Shown piece after piece: positions 44,602 through 55,694 of a stretch of 64,000 nt of DNA; positions within the stretch are counted from its first letter, which is position 1; the number at the start of each line of letters is the position of its first letter. Made by a program: the position numbers and the translations under genes. The stretch is from Maylandia zebra (Eukaryota > Chordata > Actinopteri > Cichliformes > Cichlidae). The stretch lies in contig NC_135184.1 in assembly GCF_041146795.1 (NCBI RefSeq), positions 4,296,967 through 4,360,966 on the forward strand, given 5' to 3'. The notes beneath the pieces are model-generated. The model saw nothing but the letters and a program-made list of their open reading frames with translations. It was not told the origin of the DNA and searched no databases.

Positions 44602-46287
44602 ATGGCGCAGAAAGGAGTTCAGCTGGACCGAGAAACCTTCTCTTGTTCGATCTGTTTGGATCTACTGAAGGATCCAGTGACTCTTCCCTGTGGACACAGC
44701 TACTGCATGAACTGTATTAAAAGCTTCTGGGATGAAGAGGAAAAGAAGAAAACCTACAGCTGCCCTCAGTGCAGACAGACTTTCACACCTGACAGACCTG
44801 TTCTGGAAAAAAACAGCATGTTAGCAGATTTAGTGGAGAAATTCAAGAAGACTGGACTCCAAGCTGCTCCTGCTGATCACTGCTATGTTGGACCTGAAGA
44901 TGTGGCCTGTGATGTCTGCACTGGAAGAAAAATGAAAGCAGTGAAGTTCTGTTTGGTCTGTCTGGTGTCTTATTGTGAGAAACACCTTCAGCCTCATTTT
45001 AGGTCTCCTGCCTTTGGAAAACACAAGCTGGTGGAGCCCTCCAAGAAGCTCCAGGAGAACATCTGCTCTCGTCATGATGAGGTGATGAAGATGTTCTGCC
45101 GTACTGATCAGCAGAGTATCTGTTATCTCTGCTCTGTGGATGAACATAAAGGCCACGACACAGTCTCAGCTGCAGCAGAAAGGACTGAGAGGCAGAGAGA
45201 GCTGGAGGTGAGTCGACAAAACATCCAGCAGAGAATCCAGGACAGAGAGAAAGATGTGAAGCTGCTTCAACAGGAGGTGGAGGCCATCAATCAGTCTGCT
45301 GATCAAACAGTGGAGCACAGTGAGAAGATCTTCACTGAGCTGATCCATCTCATCCAGAAAAGAAGCTCTGATGTGAAGCAGCAGATCAGATCCCAGCAGG
45401 AAACTGAAGTGAGTCGAGTCAAAGAGCTTCAGGAGAAGCTGGAGCAGGAGATCACTGAGCTGAAGAGGAAAGATGCTGAGCTGAAGCAGCTCTCACACAC
45501 AGAGGATCACATCCAGTTTCTACACAACTACCCCTCACTGTCAGCACTCAGTGAGTCTACAGACTCATCCAGCATCAATATCCGTCCTCTGAGCTACTTT
45601 GAGGATGTGACAGCAGCTGTGTCACAGGTCAGAGATAAACTACAGGACATTCTGAGAGAGGAATGGACAAACATCTCACTGACAGTCACTGAAGTGGATG
45701 TTTCACTGTCAGATCCACCAGCAGAGCCAAAGACCAGAGCTGGATTCTTAAAATATTCATGTGAAATCACATTTGATCCAAACACAGTACACAAAAATCT
45801 TGTATTATCAGAAGGACACAGAAAATCAACATTTATTTTTCAGGATCAGCCTTATTCTCATCATCCAGACAGATTCACTGGATATGAGCAGGTCCTGAGT
45901 AGAGAAAGTCTGACTGGACGTTGTTACTGGGAGATGGAGTGGAATGGGATAGGAGTTGATGTAGCAGTGACATACAAAAATATCAACAGAGAGGGGAATG
46001 AATGTAGATTTGGACGAAATTATAAATCTTGGGCATTAGATTGTTTGAAAACTAGTTATACATTTCGGTACAACAACATTGAAACTCGTGTCTCAGGTCC
46101 TCGTTCCTCCAGAGTAGGAGTGTACCTGGATCACAGAGCAGGTATTTTGTCCTTCTACAGCGTCTCTGAAACCATGACTCTCCTCCACAGAGTCCAGACC
46201 ACATTCACTCAGCCGCTCTATGCTGGAGTTTATCTTAGTGGATGGTTTGTGTTTGGAACAAGTGTTGAATTCTGCAAACTGAAATAA
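44602..46287 (+). CDS. finTRIM-type E3 ubiquitin ligase (RING, B-boxes, coiled coil, PRY-SPRY), gene 1
   Basis: A complete 561-residue single-exon TRIM of the teleost finTRIM/TRIM25-like group, an antiviral-immunity expanded family (role inferred). RING: C15, C18, C30, H32, C35, C38, C54, C57. B-box 1: C103, C106, C117, C120, C125, H128, H132, H141. B-box 2: C155, H158, C166, C174, C177, H182, H185. A heptad-rich coiled coil covers about 190-330, and PRY-SPRY about 375-555 with the family words RESLTGRCYWE and SRVGVYLDHRAGILSFYSV. ATG 44602 was chosen because the paralogue at 59996 starts at the same place; an upstream in-frame ATG (44536) would add 22 unconserved residues. The core is almost identical to gene 2. 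Confidence 0.9.
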   Translation: MAQKGVQLDRETFSCSICLDLLKDPVTLPCGHSYCMNCIKSFWDEEEKKKTYSCPQCRQTFTPDRPVLEKNSMLADLVEKFKKTGLQAAPADHCYVGPEDVACDVCTGRKMKAVKFCLVCLVSYCEKHLQPHFRSPAFGKHKLVEPSKKLQENICSRHDEVMKMFCRTDQQSICYLCSVDEHKGHDTVSAAAERTERQRELEVSRQNIQQRIQDREKDVKLLQQEVEAINQSADQTVEHSEKIFTELIHLIQKRSSDVKQQIRSQQETEVSRVKELQEKLEQEITELKRKDAELKQLSHTEDHIQFLHNYPSLSALSESTDSSSINIRPLSYFEDVTAAVSQVRDKLQDILREEWTNISLTVTEVDVSLSDPPAEPKTRAGFLKYSCEITFDPNTVHKNLVLSEGHRKSTFIFQDQPYSHHPDRFTGYEQVLSRESLTGRCYWEMEWNGIGVDVAVTYKNINREGNECRFGRNYKSWALDCLKTSYTFRYNNIETRVSGPRSSRVGVYLDHRAGILSFYSVSETMTLLHRVQTTFTQPLYAGVYLSGWFVFGTSVEFCKLK

Positions 46288-46956
46288 ATGGAGATAATTA
46301 TCAGCTGCAAGAGTGAGGTTGGTATTAATTTTAAATTTTTGAGTCTTTTTGTTTTTGTATGACATTATGGCAAAAATGATCCAGTATAAATCTAGTGCAG
46401 CAAGTTTTTTTTTCACAAATAGCAGTTGGAATGTGTTTATATGTCTGTTGGGAGAGATTTTGTGTTAATGTCACCACTGTGGAAGAAAAATGTGCAGCTC
46501 TGTAGCCTGAAGATGAAGATAAACACAAGCTTGGGGGGGAATGGCCCCTTCCACCTTTACAGGAGTGGAACACTGTGTGTTGTGTTTGTAATGTGTTTGT
46601 AACACCTCTATAACACACCTTTCCTCCACAATGACAGCAGACTGATTAGTCATTAGAATTGGGACTGATGTGCTTCAGTCACAATTCTCTGCATTAACAT
46701 TTTATTTTTGTTATTTTTAATGTTATTTTAAACTCTTTTACCTTTGTTAACTAAAAACATTTGCTTTAAGATAAAAAGTGGAGATTTTAATTTGTTTGCT
46801 TTTTAATTTCACGATTTATTTTGTTCTCCTTGTCACTGAAAATAATTCATTGACAGGATTAAAGGCTACTGGAAACCAATGATATGAAGTTTGTGTTTAA
46901 ATAAATACATTTAAATATTTCAGTCTTGGGAACATTTTTGTATTTTGACAGTTTTC

Positions 46957-46962
46957 AATAAA
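46957..46962 (+). terminator. Poly(A) signal of finTRIM gene 1
   Basis: AATAAA about 670 bp after the stop codon, the best candidate in the 3' flank. Confidence 0.5.
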
Positions 46963-47274
46963 GATTAAACTTCAGAATGGGTTGGTACTTCTGTACTTCT
47001 GTACTTTTGTACTTTAGCGTCACAGTGTTTTATAGACAGAATCCAGATGAGTAAACACTAACATCTGAAAGAAAAAAATATCATATTATTTGGTTGCAGT
47101 GTATGTAGACTTTACTCTTTTGACTTTTGCCCATTTTATGACTAGATAGACACTGGGTGATATTTTTGTGCAAAGATTATCTATTTCACCATTTGGGTTC
47201 AACAGAAAGATGTCATTTTCTAAATTCATGAATATGTTTTTAGCTTTGCTAAAGTACACAACTAAAGTACAGAG

Positions 47275-47510
47275 CACTAGTGGATAATTTTGTGGAGTGC
47301 TCTGGGAGAAAGCATCTACTTCTGAATGTGGATCAGGTCAGAGAGGCAGGAATCAACTTCAGAAGGACGAGGACAGCTAAAAGATCTCTGTCTATCCTGA
47401 TACAGGATGTTGATGTGGTGGAGGAGTACCTGTGTGTCTACATCAACCAACATTTAGTTTGTAGACAAAAAGAGATGAGAAGGCCCTTTTTCTGAAGAAA
47501 GCTGAGATCC
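47275..47510 (+). pseudogene. LINE reverse-transcriptase fragment
   Basis: Decodes to FVECSGRKHLLLNVDQVREA then GINFRRTRT...VDVVEEYLCVYINQHL. This matches the conserved fish LINE RT stretch (HLLLNVxKT(R/K)E, DFRR, VEEYKYLGVHI). The YLGVHL-type motif is damaged and the frame soon ends, so it is a dead 5'- and 3'-truncated piece. Confidence 0.75.
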
Positions 47511-49017
47511 TGAGAACTGGTGATCTTTCGTCCATGTAGAACTTCTTTAAATTTGGCTACTTTCCTTTAAAAAATATAGTAAAATGTAAGCAAGGTTTAT
47601 TTTTGAGTTTTATTTATAACAAGGAAGAAATTAAAGGAATAATATGAACCCTTGATCCCTTCTCTGAGGAGGAATCCAGTGATTCTGTTGCACTGTGGTA
47701 CTTTTCTGCCTTTGTTTGGGTCCTTTTGTCAATGAGAAAAATCACTGCAAAACAATACAAAGCTGTTATGACTTTTATCCTGGGGTGATACACTTCTAAT
47801 AGGAGTGGTCTGAAGAGGGTCACTGAATAGTATATGCTATGGGTTTAATGTAGAAACCATGAAATACTGAAGCTGCTTTGGAAGCACATGATGCACAAAC
47901 ACCTTACTAACAAAAGTTTTCCTTTAATTTGTCAACTGTTTGCATGTTTGGCTCCGGCCCATTTGTTTTGAATTATGATGTCATGAGCCTTTTTAAGCCT
48001 AGGATATATTTGCTGTGTGTGACAGCAATAATGCAATTCAGTCAACCATGTGAAATCATTTCTCTTTTTCTGAATTTTACTGACACTGGTCAGTTGTATC
48101 ATTGTGAATGTCCTTAGGAATATTGGGAGGCAGATTAACTAAATTAGATTTTTTTTTTTTGTCGTACTGTCTAACTGCAAATAATCTGACACTTGGTATA
48201 TTCCTCTCTAGTCATTAAAAACATTTATGGGTGCATATTTTCTACATTTGGTTATCACCTGTCCACCAGATTTTAGAGTTTGTAGTTACATTTGGGGTGA
48301 CACTGGTCTCATATTGTGTACTCCATATTGTCTTTAAAATGCATGAAAGTATTGCATGAATTTAAGCGTGACAATAGAATTTAATCCTCTTAAGCTGCTT
48401 CCTTTGATGTGGAAAATTGTTTTTGGGCGCTTTAAATACTCATACATGACCCATTTATCTGTTTAGCGAGACAAATAGAGATTGTAATCAATGAGCAGAT
48501 CATTTGTTATGTTAAATGTTATTTTAGATGTTGGAACACATTTTTCTTATAAATCAAATGTTGAACACTTTTTTTTCTCACTCACTCTCACTCAAATCTG
48601 ACAAAGAAAATGTCAAACTAATCTGCGAAAACCATGGGTTCAGAGTTCAATGTTAGAGCAGAAGATTCAGCTTTCTTCACTAAAACAGCTTTACGTTACA
48701 CAGAAATTAGTGTTGTTTTACTGTCTGATTGAAGACATTTCTTGATGCATCACACCATCACAAGTAAAGTTGCTCCGCAGTTTCCAACTCTGATATGTTT
48801 TAGGAAATTTGTAAACTGAAAACTCTTCTCTCCCATCTTTCCATGGTCCTTGAATGCAGCATCAGTGTTACAGGTTGTGACTCCTGTGAACAAACTGACA
48901 CAGTGTGATATTACACATATTTAAATCTGTCTTTACTGATGATGTTGAAGCTGCTGAAGGCTCAGTGAAGTTTTGTCTTCCTGCAGGTTAACAAGTGAAC
49001 TCTGTAACTGATGCACA

Positions 49018-49031
49018 ACACAAGAGGGCGC
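49018..49031 (+). promoter_or_regulatory. CTCF-like motif
   Basis: ACACAAGAGGGCGC, 12 of 14 positions of CCASYAGRKGGCRS, including an intact GAGGGCGC core. Confidence 0.3.
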
Positions 49032-49140
49032 CTTCATCCTGCTAACAAGGATGTAGAGGAGGTTAAAGCACCTCAGCTCAGGTTGTGCACTGTTTTACAT
49101 TCTGCCATGTTTTTAGGCTGAATAAAGCCTTTATCATAAA

Positions 49141-49330
49141 GTGCATTGTGTCATAGATCCTGGTAAACTGGATCAAAGCATCATTAGTTAGTCACTTATT
49201 TAGTTTGGAGCTGTATCATTCAACACTGTAGTAGCAAGATTTCCTTCAGCTTCTGTTAAAAACAGAAGAGGACTATTGATGAGAACAAACAGCAGGGACA
49301 CAGTATCAGCAATCACCACGGTTTAACATG
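49141..49330 (+). repeat. Segmental duplication, TRIM 3' flank, copy 1
   Basis: Matches 62110-62310 along its length, e.g. GTTAGTCACTTATTTAGTTT, GGAGCTGTATCAT, ATGAGAACAAACAG and CACAGTATCAGCAA. Shows that the duplication of the TRIM gene extended at least 2.5-3 kb into its 3' flank. Confidence 0.8.
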
Positions 49331-50380
49331 ACCAGTAAACATCTCATAAAATGGTACATCGTGGTCTACAGTCTGTTTCCTTCAGTTCTGTAAGTTTCTC
49401 AGTTTTCAAGTTCTGTTTAAACATCTTTTAGTTAAGTTTTCATGTGTTATTCTAGAACTCCTGTTATGAATGCTGAGTTTGTATTTCCACTGTTTCCTAG
49501 TTTAGTTAATCATGTTTCTGTTTTCAGAATGAGTTTTTTTTTTTTAATAAAGTGTGTAAGAAAGAGACAGTAAATGCAAAAGACTAATTCACAGCCTTAT
49601 TTAGTCAGATTTGTAGAGACACAAACTGTTCACAAATGTTTGGCAAAACATTTTATAGAGGTCAGAATCATAGTTTTTATTCATTTTATTAATTGGTGTT
49701 AAAATAGTGATGATTAGTGGTGTTCCATGCAGAAGGAAAAAATGAGGGTCATGTGGCAAATTAGTTAAAACTATTTTTGTCATCAAAGTGTGATTGTGGC
49801 TGTTTTATGCTGTCAATAAAATATGTAGATCTTTTAAGTAAACATTCAAAAATAATGCCCTTTACAGTGAAAATACTTCAGTGGAAAGAGACGCTAAATG
49901 TTGTTTTAAGTGTGTATCAGCAATAAAATGCCCTTATGATAAAACAAAACAAAAAAATGTTAAATAAAACAACCCTTGTGTGTTTTTTCTTTTTCAGTTA
50001 CGTGAGACATATAATGTTTTTGGATTAATTTTACTGCTATGTTTATGTGTCTGTTGTATATTATTGCTGTTGATGTTTTCATTAGTTCATATATTTTGGA
50101 GTTTAGATATATTTTGAATTAAGTTATGAAACAGTTATGGAAATGTACGATTTTGTCAGCCCATAAAGAATACTTTGATACATCACTTTATCCTTAATTT
50201 TATCAGAAACATTCAAAATTATCTCTAGACATGAGGACAATTATCTGATATTACAATTAAATATAAGCGTAACGGTTTCAGAGGATTGTAGTTGGTGCAG
50301 TATATTCAAAGACAAATATTTGTCTCAGAGAAGTAATAGAGTTAAAGGGATAAAGGAAATGCAAATGAATAAAGAAATAT

Positions 50381-50530
50381 TTTATTTCCACTTTTGATAC
50401 ATTTTTCCCAAGTGTAACATACAATTTACATGTCGTTGGCGTTAACGTTGGTGTTGGCTCCAGGACCCAGCTTAACGACCTTGTACCTGTCCGTGAACGT
50501 CTCTCGGCCTCGGATACCAATGAATCGCTT
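50381..50530 (-). other. Possible antisense terminal exon (uncertain)
   Basis: On the minus strand a CACAG acceptor (50531-50532) opens a 34-codon frame starting KRFIGIRGRE and ending VVKLGPGANT...NDM with stop at 50428-50426. AATAAA follows 40 bp later (50386-50381). The peptide reads like a real C-terminus, but I do not recognise it and found no upstream exon. It could be a chance frame in GC-rich promoter DNA. Confidence 0.25.
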
Positions 50531-50538
50531 CTGTGGCG

Positions 50539-50551
50539 GTTGCTAGGCAAC
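50539..50551 (+). promoter_or_regulatory. RFX X-box in the ZNF promoter region
   Basis: GTTGCTAGGCAAC is a near-palindromic RFX-factor X-box (GTTGC, 3 bp, GCAAC). It lies in CpG-containing sequence about 240 bp upstream of the ZNF first exon core; an ACGTAA CRE-like word follows at about 50564. Not conserved in the second copy at 63.2 kb. Confidence 0.55.
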
Positions 50552-50775
50552 AGGAGCAGCGCGACGTAAGCGAGACAGTCCCATTTAAAGCCGCTCGGTT
50601 CGGCCTTCACGGCCTATGGATGCAGCTGCTGAAGTGGGGAGCTGCTTCGTGCTGCTCACAGGCTCTGATGGATGCTAGCTTCATGTGTGACGGACTGTTA
50701 GCTGGAAGAGTTTATTTTGGTGCTACGACTGAGAAACATTTCAGGGTCTGAAGCAATAGTGGAGAGACCGGCTGA

Positions 50776-50896
50776 CTGCTGCAGAAGAAATCTGCTCTGA
50801 GGTTAACAGAACGTCTGATCGTCCAGTATGAGATCAACCTTCAGCAGAGACTGCTGGATATCAGCCGGAAACCCGAGATAAAGTTACGCATAACAG
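50776..50896 (+). CDS. ZNF gene exon 1 (degenerate leader exon, no ATG)
   Basis: Teleost C2H2 genes of this class start with an exon encoding (I/V)VQYEEEI..RLLDI.(W/R)KPEIKL. Here the frame reads LTERLIVQYEINLQQRLLDI then SRKPEIKLRIT and leaves at a GTAAAA donor in phase 1, matching exon 2. The frame has no ATG: an in-frame TGA lies at 50773, and the duplicate copy has ATG ATG where this one has CTG CTG. The exon is therefore probably transcribed as leader, with translation starting in exon 2. Confidence 0.6.
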
Positions 50897-51109
50897 GTAA
50901 AACTGCGATGGTCTCAGTGGACTAACACAAGAATACAACTCATGTAGGACCTGATCAGAGCTCAGCTTGTAGGCTAACATACTGAAATCAGGGAGCGGCT
51001 AATCACACAAGTGCGTCTCTTTTTTACGGTAAACTTTTAGCATTAAACAAACCTTGAGACCGAGAGAAAGTGCCTTTATAGAAGATTTATTTAGAAGATT
51101 AAGATAAAG

Positions 51110-51330
51110 GAGGCAGGGAGGGAAAGCTTCTGTTTTCTGCACTGTGCCACAGTTCGCTGTCTGCTTCGGCTCTCTGACCCTCACTCCGGGGCTACAGACA
51201 GTCCTCTGCCGCCTGTGGTGCTCCTCACGTCCGTCTGCACCCACAGGCTTCCCGAGGTGGAGGCAGGCCGGCAGGGACTTTGAGAGATGGGCTTTACTTT
51301 CAAAAATACCCCTTAATCAGGGTCTAACCC
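51110..51330 (+). repeat. Segmental duplication, ZNF intron 1 block, copy 1
   Basis: About 210 bp nearly identical to 63585-63805 with roughly a dozen substitutions and no large indel, e.g. GCACTGTGCCACAGTTCGCT, GGTGGAGGCAGGCCGGCAGG, GACTTTGAGAGATGGGCTTT. It is much better conserved than the surrounding intron. Confidence 0.85.
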
Positions 51331-52029
51331 TACAAGACCATCGTGCCTCCCCCACCATCCTCACCTCATGTTAAAATGTATATTTTTCAACTGAATTATA
51401 TTTGGGTTCAAGAAAATGATGAAGTTTTTAAAATAACTTTGTAATGTTCTAATAAACAGTCTTAACTCGAACTAAATCAGCTCAAATCTCACAGATGTCA
51501 GTGTTATTCACAAAGCATGGAAACATAGTTGTTAGTTTTGAATGCAGCCACAGCAGGCAAACTATGGCTGCATGCTCCAAAGAACAGGAGCACAGTAACT
51601 GAACACACTCTTAGCACACTTATATCTGATTTTGGGAACAGTTAACAGATCTGAACCTGATGACCTGAGAGGTTTAACTGGGTCAAAGGTCGAGAGCCAA
51701 TTGAGAACTGTCCAGTTAAACCAACTAAATGATGAAACCTTTGATTTAAAATGTCATGATCAACAGTATCAAAGGCAGCAATGAGATCAAATAGAACTAA
51801 GACTGAAACTCTGAGTCCCTAATAATCTTCAGATCACTGATGACTTTAGTTGGGTTGATTCTGTGCAATGACTGGCTGTGAAACCTGACTGGTACTTATC
51901 TGCTATGGCACTGTGAGATTTTCAGTTTAATCTACAACAATGACAAACATTTACTTGCAGCGTGAAGCTGGCAGCAGCTACCTGAATGATTTGTACTCTG
52001 AACTTTCCTAATAAGAGTATCAGAGCTCG

Positions 52030-52340
52030 AGAGTAAATTCAAATTCAAATTCAAATTTTATTTGTCACGTACACAGTCATACACAGTACGATATGTAGTG
52101 AAATGCTTGGACAACTGCTCGTGACCTAAAGAAAACAAAAAAGGAAAGGCTATGAATAAGATAGGAAATAAATATGAAAAATTAAAAAGGTTAAATTTAA
52201 CTAGGAAGGAATAAAATATAAATTAAGGTTAAAAATGAAATAACTGTACAACACAAATTAGAATGAAGGGTAAATTTAACTGGGAAGAATAAGATAAAAT
52301 ATATAAATTAAAGTTGAAAATAAAATAACTGTACAACAAA
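52030..52340 (+). repeat. Dispersed fish repeat (TTTATTTGTCACGTACACAG family)
   Basis: Starts AAATTCAAATTCAAATTCAA, then TTATTTGTCACGTACACAGT and GTAGTGAAATGCTTGGAC, followed by tandem-like A-rich segments with two related halves (GGTTAAATTTAACTAGGAAG and GGTAAATTTAACTGGGAAGA). Common in teleosts. Confidence 0.6.
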
Positions 52341-52499
52341 ATACACAATATAGAACTATATAAGAATGTAACTTACACTTTCATTTTTCACATTTGTAGT
52401 TAGTTGTAAATTTCACTCACATATGAGGACATGCTCAGAGTGGACTATATTTGCTCAGCTGTGTTTTCCTGTCATCACATTATTAACCTTTTTCCTCAG

Positions 52500-52778
52500 T
52501 GACCCTTTGTTCCTCAAGATCTCCCCCTAACATGAAGTGTGAGGAAGAGGAGGGCCTGTATGACCAGCAGGTCTCCAACCAGGAGAGGAACTCCAGTCTG
52601 GACCAGGAGGGCCCAGATCCTCCACAGATCAAAGAGGAAGAGGAGGAACTCTGCATCAGCGATGACGTAGAAAAGATTGTACTCAAACAGGAGGATGAAG
52701 GCCTCATCTGGACTGAAGAAGAGCAGCTCAGACAGCTGGATAACATCTGGAAACCTGAAATGAACTTACACAGCAGGG
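52500..52778 (+). CDS. ZNF gene 1, exon 2 (acidic cassette)
   Basis: Acceptor ...TTTTTCCTCAG, donor GTATGT, phase 1 in and out. Coding is open throughout; the probable start is ATG 52532. Encodes the first Glu-rich cassette and the WKPEMNL motif. Confidence 0.8.
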
Positions 52779-54094
52779 GTATGTAAAACCGTAATGGTCT
52801 TACCTAAAAATTAATATGACTTTAATTCATTCAATAAAGATATTTTGGAAACACATCAGAGTTCTTCAAGGCCAGTGTTTAAATAAACTCAGCTGATTGT
52901 TAGTCGAGGTTTTCTGAGAGCTTCGCTGCTTTTTATCCCCATATTTTAATCCTACTTTTAAATTTCCCCTTCTGTCTGATGTTTGTCTTATCATTTACAT
53001 AAACATCTTTCCAACAGTAATTGGTGGACAAACTGTGATTGGTGCATAGAAATTTACTAACGTGTTAGAAGTGAGTGCATGAAATCTTATTTTAACAGTT
53101 TCCAGGTCTGGGTAAATGATATGATGATATTTCTGATGATATTTTGATTAAACTCTGTTGTAGAGTTGGAAATGGACAGCTGTAGACACCACTGCCGAGT
53201 AGTCATTCTTGTTATACTTCTATATTTAGCTAAGACAAGTAATTTTGTCCATTTGTCACCTCAGCTTTCCCACAACAGCATGAATGTGAGGAGGAACTGG
53301 TTTTTGGGGACCAGGAGAGAAACTTCAGCCTCGACCAGGAGGATCCGGAGCTTCCACAGATAAAAGAGGAAGAGGAGGAACCTTGCACCAGTCAGGACGT
53401 AGATCAGCTTGTAGTGAAGCAGGAGACTGAAGGCATTATTATCTTCATGGTGGCTCCTACTTATGAGGAAAGTGAGCCAGAGCTGGACAGTGAACATCTC
53501 CTTTCTTCCAGCTCTCCTGAACCAGAGAGCAGAGATCAGCAAGACAACTTTCCTGTGTCAGAGAGTCAGCGTAAAACTGACACAAGTAAAAAGTTTGTGA
53601 AATGTGAGATTTGTGGAAAAACCTTTGAGTACAGATCCAAACTAACGAGACATATGAGGGTTCACACAGGTGAGAAGCCACATTCTTGCAGCACCTGCGG
53701 AAAAAGATTCAGCCTGATGATAAACTTGAAAACTCACATGAGAATCCACACAGGTGAGAAGCCGTATTCTTGTGGCATCTGCGGAAAAGAATTTAGAGAC
53801 CAATCAACGTTCAAAAAGCACATGACAGTTCACACAGGTGAGAAGCCTTATTCTTGTAGCACCTGCGGGAAAAGCTTCAGTCAGAAACCAACACTGGAGA
53901 GACACCAGAGAAGCCACACAGGCGAGAAGCTGCACTCCTGCGGCACCTGTGGGAGGGGATTCAGTCAGATGATAAACTTGAAAACTCACATGAGAATTCA
54001 CACAGGTGAGAAGCCTCATTCATGTAGCACCTGTGGGAAAAGCTTCATTCAGAGGATACAGTTACAAAGACACATGAGGATTCACACTAGTTAA
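52532..54094 (+). CDS. C2H2 zinc-finger protein, six fingers (ZNF gene 1)
   Basis: Join 52532-52778 and 53265-54094 (acceptors TTTTTCCTCAG and TCACCTCAG; donor GTATGT); 358 residues, a probable DNA-binding transcription regulator. Both exons carry a Glu-rich cassette typical of teleost zinc-finger genes: DQQVSNQERNSSLDQEGPDP then PQIKEEEEELC in the first, and FPQQHECEEEL...DPELPQIKEEEEEPC in the second. Six fingers run from about residue 194 to the end, spaced 28 residues with TGEKP linkers; every finger keeps the C-x2-C and H-x3-H ligands. Exon 2 ends with a second RQLDNIWKPEMNL motif normally found in exon 1. Target unknown. Start is inferred from loss of ATG in exon 1. Confidence 0.85.
53265..54094 (+). 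CDS. ZNF gene 1, exon 3 (second acidic cassette and six fingers)
   Basis: Acceptor ACCTCAG, ends at TAA 54092-54094. Finger helices differ from one another, but fingers 2 and 5 share the MINLKTHMRIHTGEKPHSCS stretch, suggesting finger duplication. Confidence 0.88.
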
Positions 54095-54369
54095 AAGTGG
54101 GAGAACTGTCAGATGAAGCAGTCCACTGAGAAGCCAGATCAGAGCAGATCAGATGACCTCCTTCCTTAAAAAACTCTGTATTGTTTATTGTATGTAGGGG
54201 TGGGAGATATAGCCTCAAAATAATATTTCAAGAAACTTACATTTAAAAAAAATAATGTACATTTTATCAGCTCGGCAGGCAGCAGCATTTATATGTGTAA
54301 GTAAATGATGGATTTTCCATCTTTCTCTTCCAGTGAGCTGCTGTCACTGATGACAGCTTAGCTAATTCA

Positions 54370-54580
54370 AAGTGTGAAAATGTGGCCACCTCAAGGTGCT
54401 TGATATTGTAAGGTAAAGACCCAACAATAATACAATGAAAACAGAGAAAACCCAAACAGTCATATGACCCCCTATTAGCAAGCGTTTTGGCGACAGTGGG
54501 AAGGAAAAACTCCTTTTTAACAGGAAGAAACCTCCAGCAGAACCAGGCTCAGGGAGGGACCCCCATCTGCAACAAGGAAA
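54370..54580 (+). repeat. Dispersed fish repeat (AAGCACTTGGCAA family), copy 3
   Basis: Best-preserved copy: TATTGTAAGGTAAAGACCCA, CATATGACCCCCTATTAGCA, GGCGACAGTGGGAAGGAAAA, CAGGAAGAAACCTCCAGCAG, AACCAGGCTCAGGGAGGGAC. Confidence 0.7.
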
Positions 54581-55598
54581 GTTTTAAGTCTAATCTTAAA
54601 AGCTGAAGGCTCTGCCTCCCATTCTACCTTTAAATACTCTATGAACAACATTATAGTGCAATGTTAGTGACACGGCATACATGAAATATGAGCACATAAG
54701 TATCCTCAGGGGTGTTTTTCCTGGAAGTTTTAAGAAAAGTGTATTACAAGTGCTTACACTCTAGCTTAATATCCAAAATAACCTTGTAATGCGGAGCCTG
54801 CACAATTCTGTCATATAAGGAAAAGAAATTCTACCTGGTTTGTTTCATCTTGGGTCGAGCTTTTTAACCTCCTGCTTTTCCACCGTGTAGCACATCAGTA
54901 ATTTCCATCCACTGACTGCTCTTGCTGTTATATGAAATGTAACTCGCGAGTGCTCCAGTGATGCATGGTTGAATCATTTGTTTACCTTTGGGTCGCACAT
55001 CACTGCTGCTAGTATCTCCTGCTCACGTGCCTTCACAGCCCGGTTGTACTCAAGTGTGTTTTTGCTTAAAGTGTTGTAACAGGTTTGCTTTTTTCACTTT
55101 CAGTGGGAAAAGTTTTCTTGCATATTTTGCGAACATTCAGCTACCAAACTGTGACTGGAGCCCGACATATGGCTCTGGCTGTGAGACATGACTGGGGTTG
55201 ACTCATTGGGGTGAATGCAAACACATGATGTTCCTCTAAACACACTTTTTTGTAAACATTTATACCAGTATTATTGCAGATCATATGATATGTCACAGCC
55301 CTAATTCTGTTTGTTGCATATTCCATTAAAACCTGTAATGAAGATGAAACACGTATTTACATTCATTTGATGTGATATTTGTATCGTGTTGAGCTGTGGA
55401 GGTGACAAAAAAGTTGCTGAGATGTTTTATTTTTTTGTTTAGTGGAGAGGTTTTACTCCACAGAGTCAAAGCTGGAAAGAAACACACATGAGACCAAACA
55501 TTTTGTGATTTAATCTTGATTTTCATGAAGACTGAATTTCAGCATGTGCTCATCCTGTTGATTCGTATGTTGGTGTTGGTTATGTGTCTTAAAAGTGA

Positions 55599-55604
55599 AA
55601 TAAA
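55599..55604 (+). terminator. ZNF gene 1 poly(A) signal
   Basis: AATAAA in GTGAAATAAAGATTTC, 1.5 kb after the stop. Confidence 0.5.
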
Positions 55605-55694
55605 GATTTCTTTAAAACTTCTTGTGGCTATTTTTTTAAGGCACAATCTTTACAACATGAAACAACGTCTGTGAAGCACATTTTGTACAGTGGG

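Larger units (their letters stand above)
47511..50380. other. Spacer between finTRIM gene 1 and the ZNF gene
   Basis: AT-rich, with no gene I can support. It includes the duplicated block at 49141-49330 and a CTCF-like motif at 49018. The remainder shows nothing recognisable. Confidence 0.55.
54095..55620 (+). other. ZNF gene 1 3' UTR
   Basis: From the stop to AATAAA at 55599-55604. It contains the dispersed repeat at 54370-54580. Otherwise nothing recognised; an earlier poly(A) end is possible. Confidence 0.45.

Noticed and set aside
47280-47495. Small gene beginning MDNFVECSGRK
   Set aside because: It is a truncated LINE reverse-transcriptase fragment, not a host gene.
53630-54085. Regular 84-bp periodicity that might look like a tandem or CRISPR-type repeat
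   Set aside because: It is the 28-codon periodicity of C2H2 fingers; spacers are coding.
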